Shown piece by piece: positions 1 through 10,378 of a stretch of DNA of 64,000 bases; position 1 is the stretch's first letter, and the number at the start of each line of letters is the position of its first letter. The notes under the pieces were generated by a model. The model saw only the letters and a program-made list of their open reading frames with translations, made no database searches and was not told the DNA's origin. The stretch spans positions 80,625,362-80,689,361 of the forward strand of contig OW240912.1 of NCBI GenBank assembly GCA_933207985.1, written 5' to 3'. The stretch comes from Pelobates cultripes (lineage: Eukaryota > Chordata > Amphibia > Anura > Pelobatidae). A program made the translations under genes and the position numbers.

Positions 1-1423
1 GGCGTCCCTATTACCAAATAGCGCCACATTTTGGCTCTATACCAGTTATGCACCTCTTACGCAGATATCTCACCCCATTTGAGAGCTAGTGCACAACACT
101 TAAGTCACGGAATAACATTCCTCTACACTCTACTCTTGACAGGCATCAAACCAATACCAATAGCCTACGTGTCGGCATGGGAAAAGGACATGGGGGTCTT
201 GTTGACTGATAACCAGTTGGAGAAGATAACATGAACTGACTCACCAAGGACACTAAAATACAAGAGACCGATTATAAACGTATCACTTGCTGGCCTCACT
301 GCATACAATGTTTCCTTGCCACTCCTGAAATGTGCTGGAGATGCGGAACGACAACGCTGGAGCTCTGCCTGGAGCAGCAAAGACCCTCCTTTGCTTCCCC
401 ACCCCACCCCCTTTTTTTTCTTTTCCTCCTTCTCTCTCTCTTTCCTTCCTCCCCATTCTTTCGTATTTCTGCCTCTTTCCCCCCCCCCACCCCCCCAATA
501 CCTGCCCCTCCCTTTCTCTATCACGCACCCACTATGCACATCATAAATATTAGATAGACACAACAACGGATGGTAACACATATCTGATCAAACTTGACAG
601 ATGCTGACATAAGATCATACCTCACCTACTCTGCTTTGCAGCTAGACACGTGTCATTTCTCCATCCTGGGAAGCTCAATCAGTTGGAAATACTAAATGGA
701 AACATAGCAGGTAGAACTACTATATAACCTGGATTTGGCCTTTCGGACCATAATCCCTCTGTTGCAGCGACTCACACATACAGTATATAAGCGGTGTCAC
801 TGCATAGTCAATGAGGGTTACCGCAGTCCTGACTGCATGAGGTTTCCAGGCAGCCGTTACACGCTATTTATTATATTATATCTGGTATGCCTGCCTTGTT
901 GTGGTCTACTAAAAAAACATATAAATAAAGATTGTTAAAAAATAAAAATATATATACAATGATGTTCAGTGAATAAACCCTGTATAAGTTTCTCTATATG
1001 CATCAATGCACTTATTTGCCCAAAAACCTTTGTTTATCTTTTCTAATGTCCCCAATAAATGTGTAGAGGAACTAGTATGTATAAATAAGATATTTTAAAT
1101 TTTTTTGTAAATTGAAATTACTTAACGTTTCTGAAGTCATCTAAGAATGTCCTAGTATATATGTCCTCACTCTGGTTACCCCACCACAACCTCCTCCCCC
1201 ATAATAAGAATGTTCCTCTGGTCATTTGGAATGCCAAAAGCAATGTTCTAGATTTTCTACAAATGACTATGTCCATACACTTTCCTAGAGTGTCATTGTA
1301 ACTGTCCATGGTACTGACAACAGGACTGAAGGGAAATTTGCCAGCTGAAAACTCTTTCCAATCAATAAAAAAAATATATAAGCTTTAGCTCCACTAAAAA
1401 AACAAAATTGTGTTACTGCATAA
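1..1423. other. No gene recognised; AT-rich unique-looking DNA
   Basis: Short open frames occur on both strands, but none has a recognisable domain. The only clear structure is the polypyrimidine tract annotated separately. The longest minus-strand frame here (165-581) simply reads the purine strand of that tract as Arg/Lys/Glu/Gly-rich peptide and is not credible. Confidence 0.5.
384..520. repeat. Polypyrimidine/polypurine tract
   Basis: About 135 bases are almost purely C and T on the plus strand, with short C and T homopolymer runs. Tracts of this kind can form triplex (H-DNA) under supercoiling. No coding or transposon context is visible. Confidence 0.8.
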
Positions 1424-1483
1424 TTAAAGCATCACTGCAGGCACTGTAACCATTTCACCTCATTGAATTGGTCATACCTTTAA
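1424..1483. mobile_element. Very short T2-type MITE remnant (TTAA ends)
   Basis: A 60-bp segment begins TTAAAGCATCACTGCAGGCAC and ends ACCTTTAA, so TTAA bounds both sides. The interior (ACCATTTCACCTCATTGAA) resembles the start of the longer MITEs at 39,068 and 20,212. It is best read as an internally deleted copy. Confidence 0.5.
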
Positions 1484-1758
1484 GGACAGAGGCAATTGTA
1501 CACATTCTAATCAAAACAAAACATGGAATTTATGCTATAAGTCTGTTCAACCATATTTGACCTCTTTTCTATTATGTGCACCAACACTTATTATATATTA
1601 TTTTGTTGAGGAAAAACAGGGCTTTTTATTTCACATCTAATATTCATATATGCAGCCTAATTTAATATGAATAAAATCTAAATCTAAAAAAAACAATTGA
1701 GAAATTAATAAATTGTGTTATTTTTCAAGTTCTGCATGCAATATGTATATATTGAAAG

Positions 1759-2637
1759 CAGGGCTGGCCCAACCTTTGGTCCCAGTGGGACCATGGCTCC
1801 AGGCAGCACTTTGACAGGGGCAGGATTATGCCGTCCCTGTTCCTTTAACAAACGTGCTGTGCTACCCATTTGCATATACATATAGCAAGTAACAATATAT
1901 ATGCAGATCTTTGTGCTTCATCTCCTGCAGCATTCAGTCTTTTCCGCTGCCGAGCCGCGGGAGCATTGCATGGGTTGCCATTGCAACATTCCTCGCTGCA
2001 CGCAATGCATGCTGGAGTGTTGCCATGGCCAAGTAACTGATGGAGGAGGTGGAGAATTATATATCTGGCCCCGCTCTTCACAAGAAATATTCCTGTGCCA
2101 CTGGACCACGAGGGAATCTTGTGTTCCCCCTTCCTGCCCACAGGTTAGAGGCAGGGATTGGGGGAATACATTTTATTTTACATTAAAAAAACTACATCCC
2201 TCCCCACAGCCAATACACTACATCCAATACACAAATACACACACTGCATCCACAGCACATATACACACACTACATCCAGTACACAAATACACACACTGCT
2301 TCGACTACAGAGACACACTCACTGCATCCACAATAGAGACACACTCACTGCATCCACTGCACAAACGCACACAGCATCCACTACACAAACACTGCTAACA
2401 CTACACACACTGCATCCAGTACACAAGCACAGACACTGCATCTACTACACAAACACAAACCCTGCATCCATTACACACTCTGCATACAATACACAAGCTC
2501 AGACACTGCATTCATTACGTACTGCATAAATGAATGGATGCAAGCATGTTTTGGAGAGCATGTATTTTTGGGGGTTGGTTGAGTGGGAAGTATTTCATCT
2601 ATGGACCCAAGCTGCACAATGCCTTGGGCCGGCCCTG
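1759..2637. mobile_element. Non-autonomous hAT-like element
   Basis: The element starts CAGGGCTGGCCCAACC and ends GGGCCGGCCCTG, which are imperfect terminal inverted repeats of the CAGGG hAT type. The flanks ATTGAAAG and ATTGGAGA are a plausible decayed 8-bp target duplication (5 of 8 match, the rest transitions). The interior has no transposase and carries a minisatellite at 2196-2520. The open frames at 1901-2398 and 2158-2529 are translations of that repeat. Confidence 0.65.
2196..2520. repeat. Degenerate CACACTGCATCCA minisatellite
   Basis: An array of roughly 20-30-bp units contains CACACACTGCATCCA-like cores separated by ACACAAATA spacers. It lies inside the hAT-like element, matching the habit of related elements in this window of carrying internal (CA/TG)-rich arrays. 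Confidence 0.75.
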
Positions 2638-3004
2638 ATTGGAGATATGGCTAAGGCAAAATCATACAATTACTTGTAGCCAAACCTTTAGACTCTAGGT
2701 TTATACCTGCAGTGTGCACTGTGAGGCTGAATGCATTAACACTCTCAGCCAAAAACAACCACCAGGGCCGTCTTTAATATTGATTGGACCCTGAGCAAGC
2801 ATTTGCTTGGGCCCCACTCCCAGGCATGCAATCGTGCCTTCCACCCCAACGCAGTGGCGGAACTAAAGCAGAAAGAGCCCTGGTGCAAGAATTTATCGGC
2901 CCCCCTAATTCCAAGGTTGGACAAAAGGTAGAACCCTATCTGTCATGCAACTCCAACAATGCTTTGTCAACTGGGGCTCTATCAAGTTTGCAGGGTTGTA
3001 CTTA

Positions 3005-3262
3005 GCACGTTTCTATATGGAGCGTGTTTGCGTGAATGGGTTTGTATGTGGTGTTGGAGTTTGAATGCAAACATTTATGTGTAGTGTTAGTTTTTGAATG
3101 TGGAGGTGTGTTTATATATAATTTTGGTGTTTAACACAGAGGTGTGTTTGTAGTGTTGATGTTTTAATGCAGGAGTTTGTTTGTATTTAGTGTTGACGTT
3201 TCAATGCAAGAGTGTGTTTGTTTTTAATGTTGAAGTTTGAATGCAGGAGTGTTGGTGCTCAG
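3005..3262. repeat. ~42-bp minisatellite (TGTAGTGTTGATGTTTGAATGCA-like)
   Basis: About six degenerate units each contain GTGTTTGTATG followed by TAGTGTTG and a TTTGAATGCA core. The reverse complement of the array at 42,855-43,140 shows the same units, including a distinctive variant with TTTATATATAATTTTGGTG, in the same order. The two arrays are therefore homologous. Confidence 0.7.
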
Positions 3263-3269
3263 ATGCTCA

Positions 3270-3528
3270 GACAAACAGGTACACACTGACACACATGCAG
3301 ATACACCGATACACACACTGTTAGCATGTCTGACAGTGTATGTATGTGTGTGTGTCCGTATGTCAGTATGTTTTTTAGTGTATGTGCCTGTGTGTGTGTG
3401 TGTTTCAGTGTTTGTGTCTGTACGTGTCAATGTGTCTGTCAGTGTATATCTGTGTGTGAGTGTCAGTATGTCTATCAGTGTATCTGTTTGTGTGCCAATA
3501 TGTCTGTATATGTGCCTGTGTGTGTGAA
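3270..3528. repeat. TG-rich microsatellite
   Basis: Imperfect (TG)n with interspersed TCTGTCAGTGTATG segments. The Cys/Val-rich frames at 3237-3544 are translations of this array, not genes. Confidence 0.85.
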
Positions 3529-3535
3529 GAACAGC

Positions 3536-3604
3536 ACCAGGTGATTGCAGTCACTAAAACAACTTCAATAAGATGAACAGTTATGGTGCATGTAGTGTCC
3601 CTTT
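3536..3604. mobile_element. T2-type MITE right end
   Basis: The sequence ends ATGTAGTGTCCCTTTAA, the complement of the TTAAAGGGACACT left end used by neighbouring MITEs. CACTAAAACAACTTCAATAAG just inside matches the common T2 interior. No convincing left end pairs with it. Confidence 0.45.
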
Positions 3605-5715
3605 AATATGTTTGTAATATATCAATTAATATGAATCAGCTAGCAAATGATTGTCATCAAGAAGAGATTAAGTTGACAGTAGAGAGAAAATATATTGAGA
3701 TGAGAATTAATATCTTTTTGTTACTAAATTAAATACATATACTGTACATGTAATGGAAATATTTATAGTTTAGATCTATACAAGATCTTTTCAATAATAT
3801 CATGAAGATATTATTGTAATATTAGAATATTAGTACTGATAAAATCAGGAGAGAGAGTAAGCGTTAGATAACAAATAAGGCAGCAACCCTTAAAGGGAAT
3901 CCCTCAAAAACCCTTCAGATACAAGAGTGAAAAACAAAGATAAAGGCTGCGCCAGAATAGACAGATAAAATATATAATAGAATATGGGCGAAATCCAAAT
4001 GTAAAAGTCTTAGCTGAACAGATCTTCCTTAGATCAGATAGTCTGTATAGTGCTTTATCAGGAACAGTGTCCTCGCTGTTCTTCCCCAGGGGGATCCAGT
4101 ATTATGAAAAAGATAAAACAAGTAGAAAACCAAATAGTGCGGTATGTCTAATAGGGTACAACAAATGATAAAAGAAGATGGTAATGCACTCACATGTGTT
4201 AGAGCTATGACTAGCTCTAGTATGGAAATCGTACAGCGGTATGATCCCCGCTTATTAGTACTGATATAATCAGTAATCTCATGGCAACAGGCTGCATGGA
4301 ACTTTCACATCACAATCACTTTAATTTCTTCCTGGTACCCAGCCAGGTTATTCTAAACAGAGTATTTTGCAGAGTTTAGAGAGAGTCTTTCAATGGATAT
4401 CTCTGTGCCGAAATATATAGTAGTGGTAGCATAGGAATTGATGTTGATTTATACCTCTTCAAATGTGTCTGACCTAACAATTTATTTAATTAATTGATGG
4501 GCCGATTAATATCTGACAAAAAGGGGTTAGTTAGTACCATTCTTCTGGTTCATGTTCTTAGTGTCTGAGATTTCTGATTATTTTAAAAGTTAGAATTCAC
4601 ACATATTTCTTCTTATACGTTTACGCCAACCACCATGACCACTATTGCTTTTTGATGTGGCTATTATGAATTCTGTGCATATTTTACATCTGTCTTAACA
4701 GCTTCTCCCAATCCCATGCAATATTTTTTTTAATCACCCGTATTCCCATTTTCTTTGCTCCCTTCCCCCATGTGCTCTGAGCCCGGAAAAACCTCCTATC
4801 AACTGGACCTCTGTGCGTCGTACCGTGCTGGATTAAGGTAAGTAAATTTTATATTAAAATGCTCTTTGAGCATTTATTATGGCGGGGACATATAGAATAA
4901 TGCCCAATAGGGCATTATTCTATTTCATACAAAAAAGGGTTTGAGAAACCCTTTTATTCTCTTGCGATATTATATGTGCTAACTGCCTGTGCTCTAACTT
5001 CCCCGTGTAGTGTGAATCTTATCACGATAATACTCTACATAACATGTGTGACGTGGCATAGATTAAGATACACACAATTGGGTTGGAGGATGATTTAAAG
5101 GGACTGACAACATAACGCAACTTTAAATTACTCAGTACAACATGTGTCACCAGTATATATTAATCAGTTATACTTTCTCTGGTTTAAAAGGAACTCTAAA
5201 CAACATAACCATAAGTTTACTGCAGTAATGATACTGCAAGGAGGCTATTGGTGCCAACCCTCCTATTTCATTTATTTTTTCATTTCAAATGACTTAATAA
5301 ACGAGAGTCAAAAAATACCTGCTCTGTCTCCAGCATCTTGGCTGTTGCATGAATTGCTGCAGCTCTTTCTGCTACTACAAATCGCTGTTGACTGAATGGG
5401 TGATGCCAGTTGGATATAACAGACATGTGCCGTAGCCCTGTGCTCAGAGCCTATTATTGCCCGGAAAGGTTTATCGGGCTCTGAAGAATTCCCACTTTTT
5501 ATTAGACTGGTAAAATAGTTTGGCTGAGACTACACTTCTTGCATCTTTACACCATAAGAACTACATTAAGCTGCATTGGTCATGATGCTTTGTAAATGCT
5601 GTTTTATGGAAGAATATGGCAGCGCTAGAAGCAACTTCTACTGACACATTGTGCCACTTCCCATAAGCCTTTGCAAGCTATGGCAGGTAGAGACAGACAT
5701 CTTCTAGCTTGTTGT
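3605..5715. other. No gene; partly repeat-like, with a hairpin cluster
   Basis: I see no coding frame with recognisable domains. The segment around 3845-4260 has the feel of a non-coding retroelement piece, but I cannot classify it. A TTAAAGGGAC motif at 5095 resembles a T2 left end without a partner. Three adjacent hairpins at 4855-4955 are annotated separately. Confidence 0.4.
4855..4955. repeat. Cluster of three short perfect hairpins
   Basis: Within 100 bp lie AATGCTC/GAGCATT (3-nt loop), a perfect 14-bp stem ATAGAATAATGCCC with its complement around an AATA loop (4892-4923), and a perfect 10-bp stem AAAAGGGTTT/AAACCCTTTT with a GAG loop (4933-4955). No flanking gene suggests a function. 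Confidence 0.7.
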
Positions 5716-5903
5716 GCAATCCTTACCTTTTGTGTCACTATAGCCCACTCCCTCTAGCATGTGAGCTCATTGAGCAGAGCCCTCAACTCCTCTGTTTCTG
5801 TGTGTCCAACTCGTCTGGTCACAATTATGTGTCTGTCAGACCACTCATTGTACAGCACTGCAGGATTTGTTGGTGCTTTCTAAGAAATATTAATAATAAT
5901 AAA
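5716..5903 (+). mobile_element. L2-type LINE 3' tail
   Basis: The segment contains CCCTCTAGCATGTGAGCTC, then AGCAGAGCCCTCAACTCCTC, and ends with CACTGCAGGATTTGTTGGTGC followed by AATATTAATAATAAT. The same block, in reverse, ends the L2 element at 40,498-41,075. It is a 5'-truncated copy with an (AAT)n tail and no coding part. Confidence 0.65.
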
Positions 5904-6079
5904 TGCCTATGATAACCCAATGTGCATGTGCTACAACATCCGTGGAGAATCAAACACAACCTTCCATAGACCACAGTTTTGTACTTGTCCTCATGACCAA
6001 GAATAGGACAATAAGCTTGAGAATAGTGTGCCTAAAAAAGAGAGGATTAGGAGGGAGCAACGTGTGCCTGTGCTACATG

Positions 6080-7470
6080 ATAACCAAAAAATGAATGAGT
6101 ATCTGAGGCACGGGTTAAAAAGACATAAAAATCAAAAAAGAATTTATTGTATACTAAATAGTATCATAAAAATAACAATAACCCAAACGTGCTAAATCAA
6201 AATCCAAAGTGAGAGAATAAAAACAAAAAAGATACAGTACTAATTTACTTAGGATACATGTATCAATAAAATGATATAGAATTCGATGAATGTTTTAAAA
6301 AGAAAGTATGTTAGAGCGAGGTCAACTCTAATGTCTTGGATAGTATACGAGTAATAAGCAATCAGCACATGTCTGTGCTGCTTGGGAAGACGTTAGCTAA
6401 TAATAGCCATAATAATAATGGGGGAGTAAATGGAGTAAAGGAGAGTGGTCTAAATTGGCAAAATAGGTAGAGGTGACATATAATGCAAGCGTGTGGTTGC
6501 CAAATACTTCCAAAGATCGCAAAAAATACCTCTGCTTAAAACTAAAATAATAATAAAGAAGTTATGAGTCTAGACAAAATACTACCAAAAATCGCAAAAA
6601 AATACCTCTGCTTGAAGCTAAAATAACGATAAAGAAGTTATGAGTCTAGACAAATAGCTCGAAAAACTGTCTACGGTTATCGGCATAAAGGCTGCAGGTC
6701 CTAACATATGGTTGTTAAATTTAAAGGTTGCAAAAAATGACTATCAATGGTAATGCAATCCTGCATAAATAACAAGCGTATAAATGATGGATACTGTTAG
6801 AAGTTTAAGAGGTGGATTGATTAGTGCCACCTAAGTGTGCTGCCGACCGTAGACAATGTATGGACTTATAGGTCCTAGCATATAGTAATTGACATATGAG
6901 TAATATATAATAGTAACAAAGCCAAATACTATGAAGACTGCTTGAATGATGATTATAATGTATGATGGTCTGTGCCATAATTATTGACAATGCTGATAGT
7001 AGGCAATCTGGTAGCGTGCTGAAGTTCTAATAAAAAGCACTTGAAAAAGGTAACAGATAAAGGTTATGCTAAACTAGTAAAACTAGTAGCCCATGCCAAA
7101 GAATATAGCAGTAAGAGTAATGGTAATGAGAAAATAAATATACGGATAATAGAACGAAAGAGATAATACTAATTATGGTAAACTTCAAGGGCACCTAAGT
7201 ATTGCCATGCTAATGCTGTATGGGATAATGATTGCGATAATATAGAGGATACTGAGAATGATTAAAAAGACTCCACACTGCCAATTCTCCCCCGTGCCCT
7301 CGAGGGCACCTAAGTCTTCCCCTGCTAAATTTTAAACTAAATAAGAAAAAGGACAAATAGAGTTGCTGTCGTCCTCTGGTATGAGACAGCGTGTATGAAG
7401 CCCCTGACGCGCGCGTTTCGCCCAACCTGACGAGCCAAGGGGGCTGGGCAAGCGCTGTTTTGGCCAATCA
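6080..7470. repeat. Unclassified AT-rich dispersed-element-like region
   Basis: About 1.4 kb of A-rich sequence contains internal tandem duplication (6500-6665) and repeated phrases such as GGTCCTAACATATGG / GGTCCTAGCATATAG. It ends near a GC-rich block with GCGCGTTTCGCCCAACCTGACG, whose reverse strand carries GGGCGAAACGCGC, a motif common near PLE-type ribozyme regions. No protein domain is visible. I regard it as a non-coding retroelement part on the minus strand, without certainty. Confidence 0.35.
6500..6665. repeat. 75-bp tandem duplication
   Basis: Two units, each beginning near CAAATACTTCCAAAGATCGC and CAAAATACTACCAAAAATCGC, share AAATACCTCTGCTT and AAAGAAGTTATGAGTCTAGAC. ATCGC recurs at 6516 and 6591, giving a 75-bp period. 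Confidence 0.8.
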
Positions 7471-7529
7471 GCATCTGCAGAGTGTGGGGACGCTGAACGG
7501 CAAGGCTTCTTACTGTGCAGCCCTGAGCC

Positions 7530-7694
7530 AACTGAGGAGTGGCCACTTGGAGGTGTCCCTATGGGCAATGTAAGCACTGCCTTTTCTCTGAAAAGGCAGT
7601 GTTTACATAAAAATGCCTGAAGGGAGCGATTATACTCATCAGAACAAATTCAATAAGCTGTAGTTGTTCTAGTTGTTCTACAGTGTCCCTTTAA
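7530..7694. mobile_element. T2-type MITE, right half
   Basis: It ends AGTTGTTCTACAGTGTCCCTTTAA with TTAA at 7691. The interior has CTTTTCTCTGAAAAGGCAG followed by TGTTTACAT, shared with the MITEs ending at 32,090 and starting at 61,244. The left half is missing. Confidence 0.6.
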
Positions 7695-8741
7695 ATATGA
7701 AACATTGATGGAAGTAAAATATCACATCGGGGGTGTCTTTGCAAAAAAACATTTTTTTTAAATCTACCAACACTGTTAAAGGAATTATTACTTTACATGT
7801 ATTTACATATTATAATGGATAATTGGACATTACCTATTAGATGTAGCACTTTTTTTTAGTAAGAATTACATCTTCCTGGTTCCTGATTGTAGATCAGCTT
7901 ACACGTATATGCATTATCCCTTGCACAAAGAGTTAATTTCATTGTCTTACTCACTCTGTCATAAATGCTGTGAGCGTATTCATTTGGCTGCTTTGAGCCT
8001 GGTTTTCATTGCAGACGATGCCCATATAAAACATGTTTGTACTGGCCACTATGCAGCCAAGCCTTTTTGAAAATGTTCCGCACATCATGCAGTTCAAGCT
8101 ATCGCACAGTGCATTAGGCACACAAAGGGTTAGACGTGATCCGATAAAGGTTGCAGGATTCATGATTTTGTCTGACGGAAAGCTATTAAACTGACAGCAG
8201 ACAGCCCCATGATGTATTGTAGTGACAGTATTCTGTGACAGCAAGTCAAATTTTGTGATGCAGTGCAGTTAAAGGAAAAAGTTCCATCTGAATGTTTATT
8301 TTGTGTTTTCCATATTTTATTGTAAATTACTCTAGAATATGTGACGTTTCCATTTTCTGTTCTGCAAAATAAAAAAAACAAGCAACACTTACAACTTTCT
8401 GACATAATTGCATATAATAGGAAGTTAGCTATTTAAATCCTTTGGATTAAAAAATAAACACATCTGTGTTGGGAGTAGATACTGCCTAATGAATGAATAT
8501 GCCAACCCTTCTATTTCTATTGCAATTCCCGTGTGGACATTATTCCATTCCTGCCTGCTGGCTGTTAAGCCTCTCTGTATATTTAACCATTATTGTTTAG
8601 GATGTACCTAGCAATGTTTTCATTTTGGAAAAGATACCCTATATCTCCAAAGTCTGGAAAATTTCCCAGTTTAAATGGTAATTATTTTTTCAGCTGCACT
8701 CAAGGGTCTGTTCCTCAATATGGGCTTTTACGTAGATCCCC
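7695..8741. other. No gene recognised
   Basis: AT-rich sequence with short frames on the minus strand (7951-8405). None shows a domain, signal peptide or repeat structure that would support a gene. Confidence 0.45.
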
Positions 8742-9188
8742 TTAAAGGGACACTCCATTTACCAAATAAAAGATAAATAAAAAATCACTGTATAGTAGCA
8801 TTACCCTCAATGAAAACATAAATGCATTCAATTATGCATGTTTTAATTCGACAAAATTTGCCTTTGCAAGCCCTCCCCTTCAACGCCACCCAGACTTTCT
8901 GTGGCGGTCCAATCACAGACTTTCCAATGCAGCTCAATGAGATGTCTTTGCAAGGCAGGTGCTCTGAACAATTTTCTCCCTCTTAAGTTTAGATCCACTG
9001 AGGAAGAGGTAACAGGACTGGATGTCTAACAGACAGTGGGGTATTTTAGACAAGGTTTATTTTTAAAAGTGCCAATTTTTGTTGAAATCTGCACTTTTTG
9101 GAAAATGAAAAAAAAGTGTCACACATTCTTCAAACATAAATCACTTCAGCAAGCTGAAATGTTTTAGGAGTCCAGAGTGTCCCTTTAA
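8742..9188. mobile_element. Complete T2-type MITE (447 bp)
   Basis: TTAAAGGGACACTCCATTT at the left and GGAGTCCAGAGTGTCCCTTTAA at the right form terminal inverted repeats bounded by TTAA on both sides. TTAA targets with TTAAAGG ends are known for the T2/Kolobok-related MITEs of Xenopus. There is no coding capacity. The interior differs from the 20,212 and 61,244 copies, so this is a separate subfamily. Confidence 0.75.
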
Positions 9189-9679
9189 GCAAAGCTTTAT
9201 GGAAGTTGTAGTTCTATAACAGCCAGGCATTCCACCTTTTAGCAAACCTTGCATTAGCATTATGAGTTCCATTGCAGGAACTTTTAAATGTATTATCAAA
9301 TAAGACGAACTGAAAAGAATATTAACACAGAAATACAAAGTGTTTTAAAAGAACACCGACATTAAATTTTTTGAACATTTTAAGATAATTGTTTTGTTAT
9401 GATATACCAATGTATTTTTTTTTTGTATTCACTTATATTATTATTATTATTTATTTTTTTTTTTTTTAAGAAATCCATTGCCTACCTTTCTCACTCCCCC
9501 TTTTCTGAAAGTCAGCCTTATTCTCCTTGGGTCATATTGTCTGTTACCTCAGTCAGTATTGCAGATGCCTGCCGCTCGTCACATTTGTACTTTTTTCTGC
9601 CTGTAGCATTTGCTGTCAAGGCAATTCTGAAAAGAATGAAAACTTAGAGAAACTTAATAGCCTGCCTTCGGTAAATCCC

Positions 9680-9990
9680 TGCTTATGTTAAAAATAGTTT
9701 TTGCTCACTTGTGCCATTAGAGAGTGAACCTAGATCATCTGCATATAAGACTGATCCCACCCATCAGTGCAGTCCAGAACTGAAATGCCAGTAAGTTTTC
9801 TCTGCACGAAAGATACAACACCCAGAAATATTGTTTTGGCCTCATCAACCAAGTGTAGCTGATACCCCTTTAGGCATAGTGACCATCGGGTCCACGTCTG
9901 GATTACCCTTTTAGCTTGAGGAGAGCCAAGTTAATACATTGCAACAAAACCAGAGAATACGAGAACTCTGAGAACGGACAGAAGCTTAGA
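9680..9990 (-). repeat. Degenerate single unit of the 328-bp hammerhead-type repeat
   Basis: Read on the minus strand, it contains GGGTAATCCAGACGTGGACC, then TATCAGCTAC, a core-like TTGATGAGGCC, then TTTCGTGCAGAGA, GGTGGGATCAGTCT and TAATGGCACAAG. All lie in the order of the tandem units at 44,550-45,237. The ribozyme core is damaged (CUGAUGA reads TTGATGA and GAAAC reads AAAAC), so self-cleavage is unlikely. Confidence 0.7.
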
Positions 9991-10044
9991 AAAACTCAAT
10001 AATTCTGAAAAGAAAATACAGCTTATTTATTTTATTCTTTGTGG

Positions 10045-10197
10045 CCTAAAGGAGTTTAAGCATGCGTGGGATAGGCATAAGGCTATCCTAACTATAAGAT
10101 AAGGCTAGGGACTAATGAAAGTATTTAGAAAATTGGGTAGACTAGATGGGCCGAATGGTTCTTATCTGCCGTCACATTCTATGTTGCTATGTTTCTA
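10045..10197 (+). pseudogene. CR1 LINE 3' end (RT C-terminus and 3' UTR)
   Basis: A 17-codon frame at 10,052-10,102 reads EFKHAWDRHKAILTIR and stops, matching the end of vertebrate CR1 ORF2 (the W-D-R-x-K-A-I block). It is followed by CAGACTAGATGGGCC-like 3' UTR and the short CTATGTTGCTATGTTTCT terminal repeat typical of CR1. It is severely 5'-truncated. Confidence 0.7.
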
Positions 10198-10378
10198 AAT
10201 AATTAAGGATGTGTAGGTGCCTGCAGTGCCCCTTTAAAGAAACCTAATATTTTTTCTTCTTCTAATGAAAGGCATCTTATCTTTGTACAACTGAGCAGCC
10301 AGCAGAATGTGCATGATTGTTTATTCTTCTTACGTTATTCACCCCATTTGACAGCATCTGATCTGCAGTTAATGCACT

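Larger units (their letters stand above)
2763..3535. mobile_element. hAT-like element(s), right end not found
   Basis: CAGGGCCGTCTTTAA at 2763 is a hAT-type terminus. A second terminus, CAGTGGCGGAACTAAAGC at about 2852, is nested inside it and matches the left end of the intact element at 56,995. No matching right end is visible, so these are probably truncated or overlapping copies. The interior continues as two arrays: a ~42-bp minisatellite and a TG-rich microsatellite. Confidence 0.45.

Noticed and set aside
165..581. Basic/Gly-rich frames on the minus strand and Pro/Phe-rich frames on the plus strand
   Set aside because: They are produced by the polypyrimidine tract at 384-520.
1901..2398. 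165-codon frame
   Set aside because: The second half is the CACACTGCATCCA array, the first half is hAT-like element body, and no domain is recognised.
7385..7450. Possible hammerhead on the minus strand (GGGCGAAACGCGCGCGTC)
   Set aside because: Stem III and GAAAC are present, but CUGAUGA reads CTCGTCAG-like, and pairing looks like a plain inverted repeat. Not strong enough to annotate as a ribozyme.
5095..7694. A single 2.6-kb T2 element from TTAAAGGGAC at 5,095 to CCCTTTAA at 7,694
   Set aside because: The sequences just inside the two ends do not match each other, so they are more likely ends of different copies.
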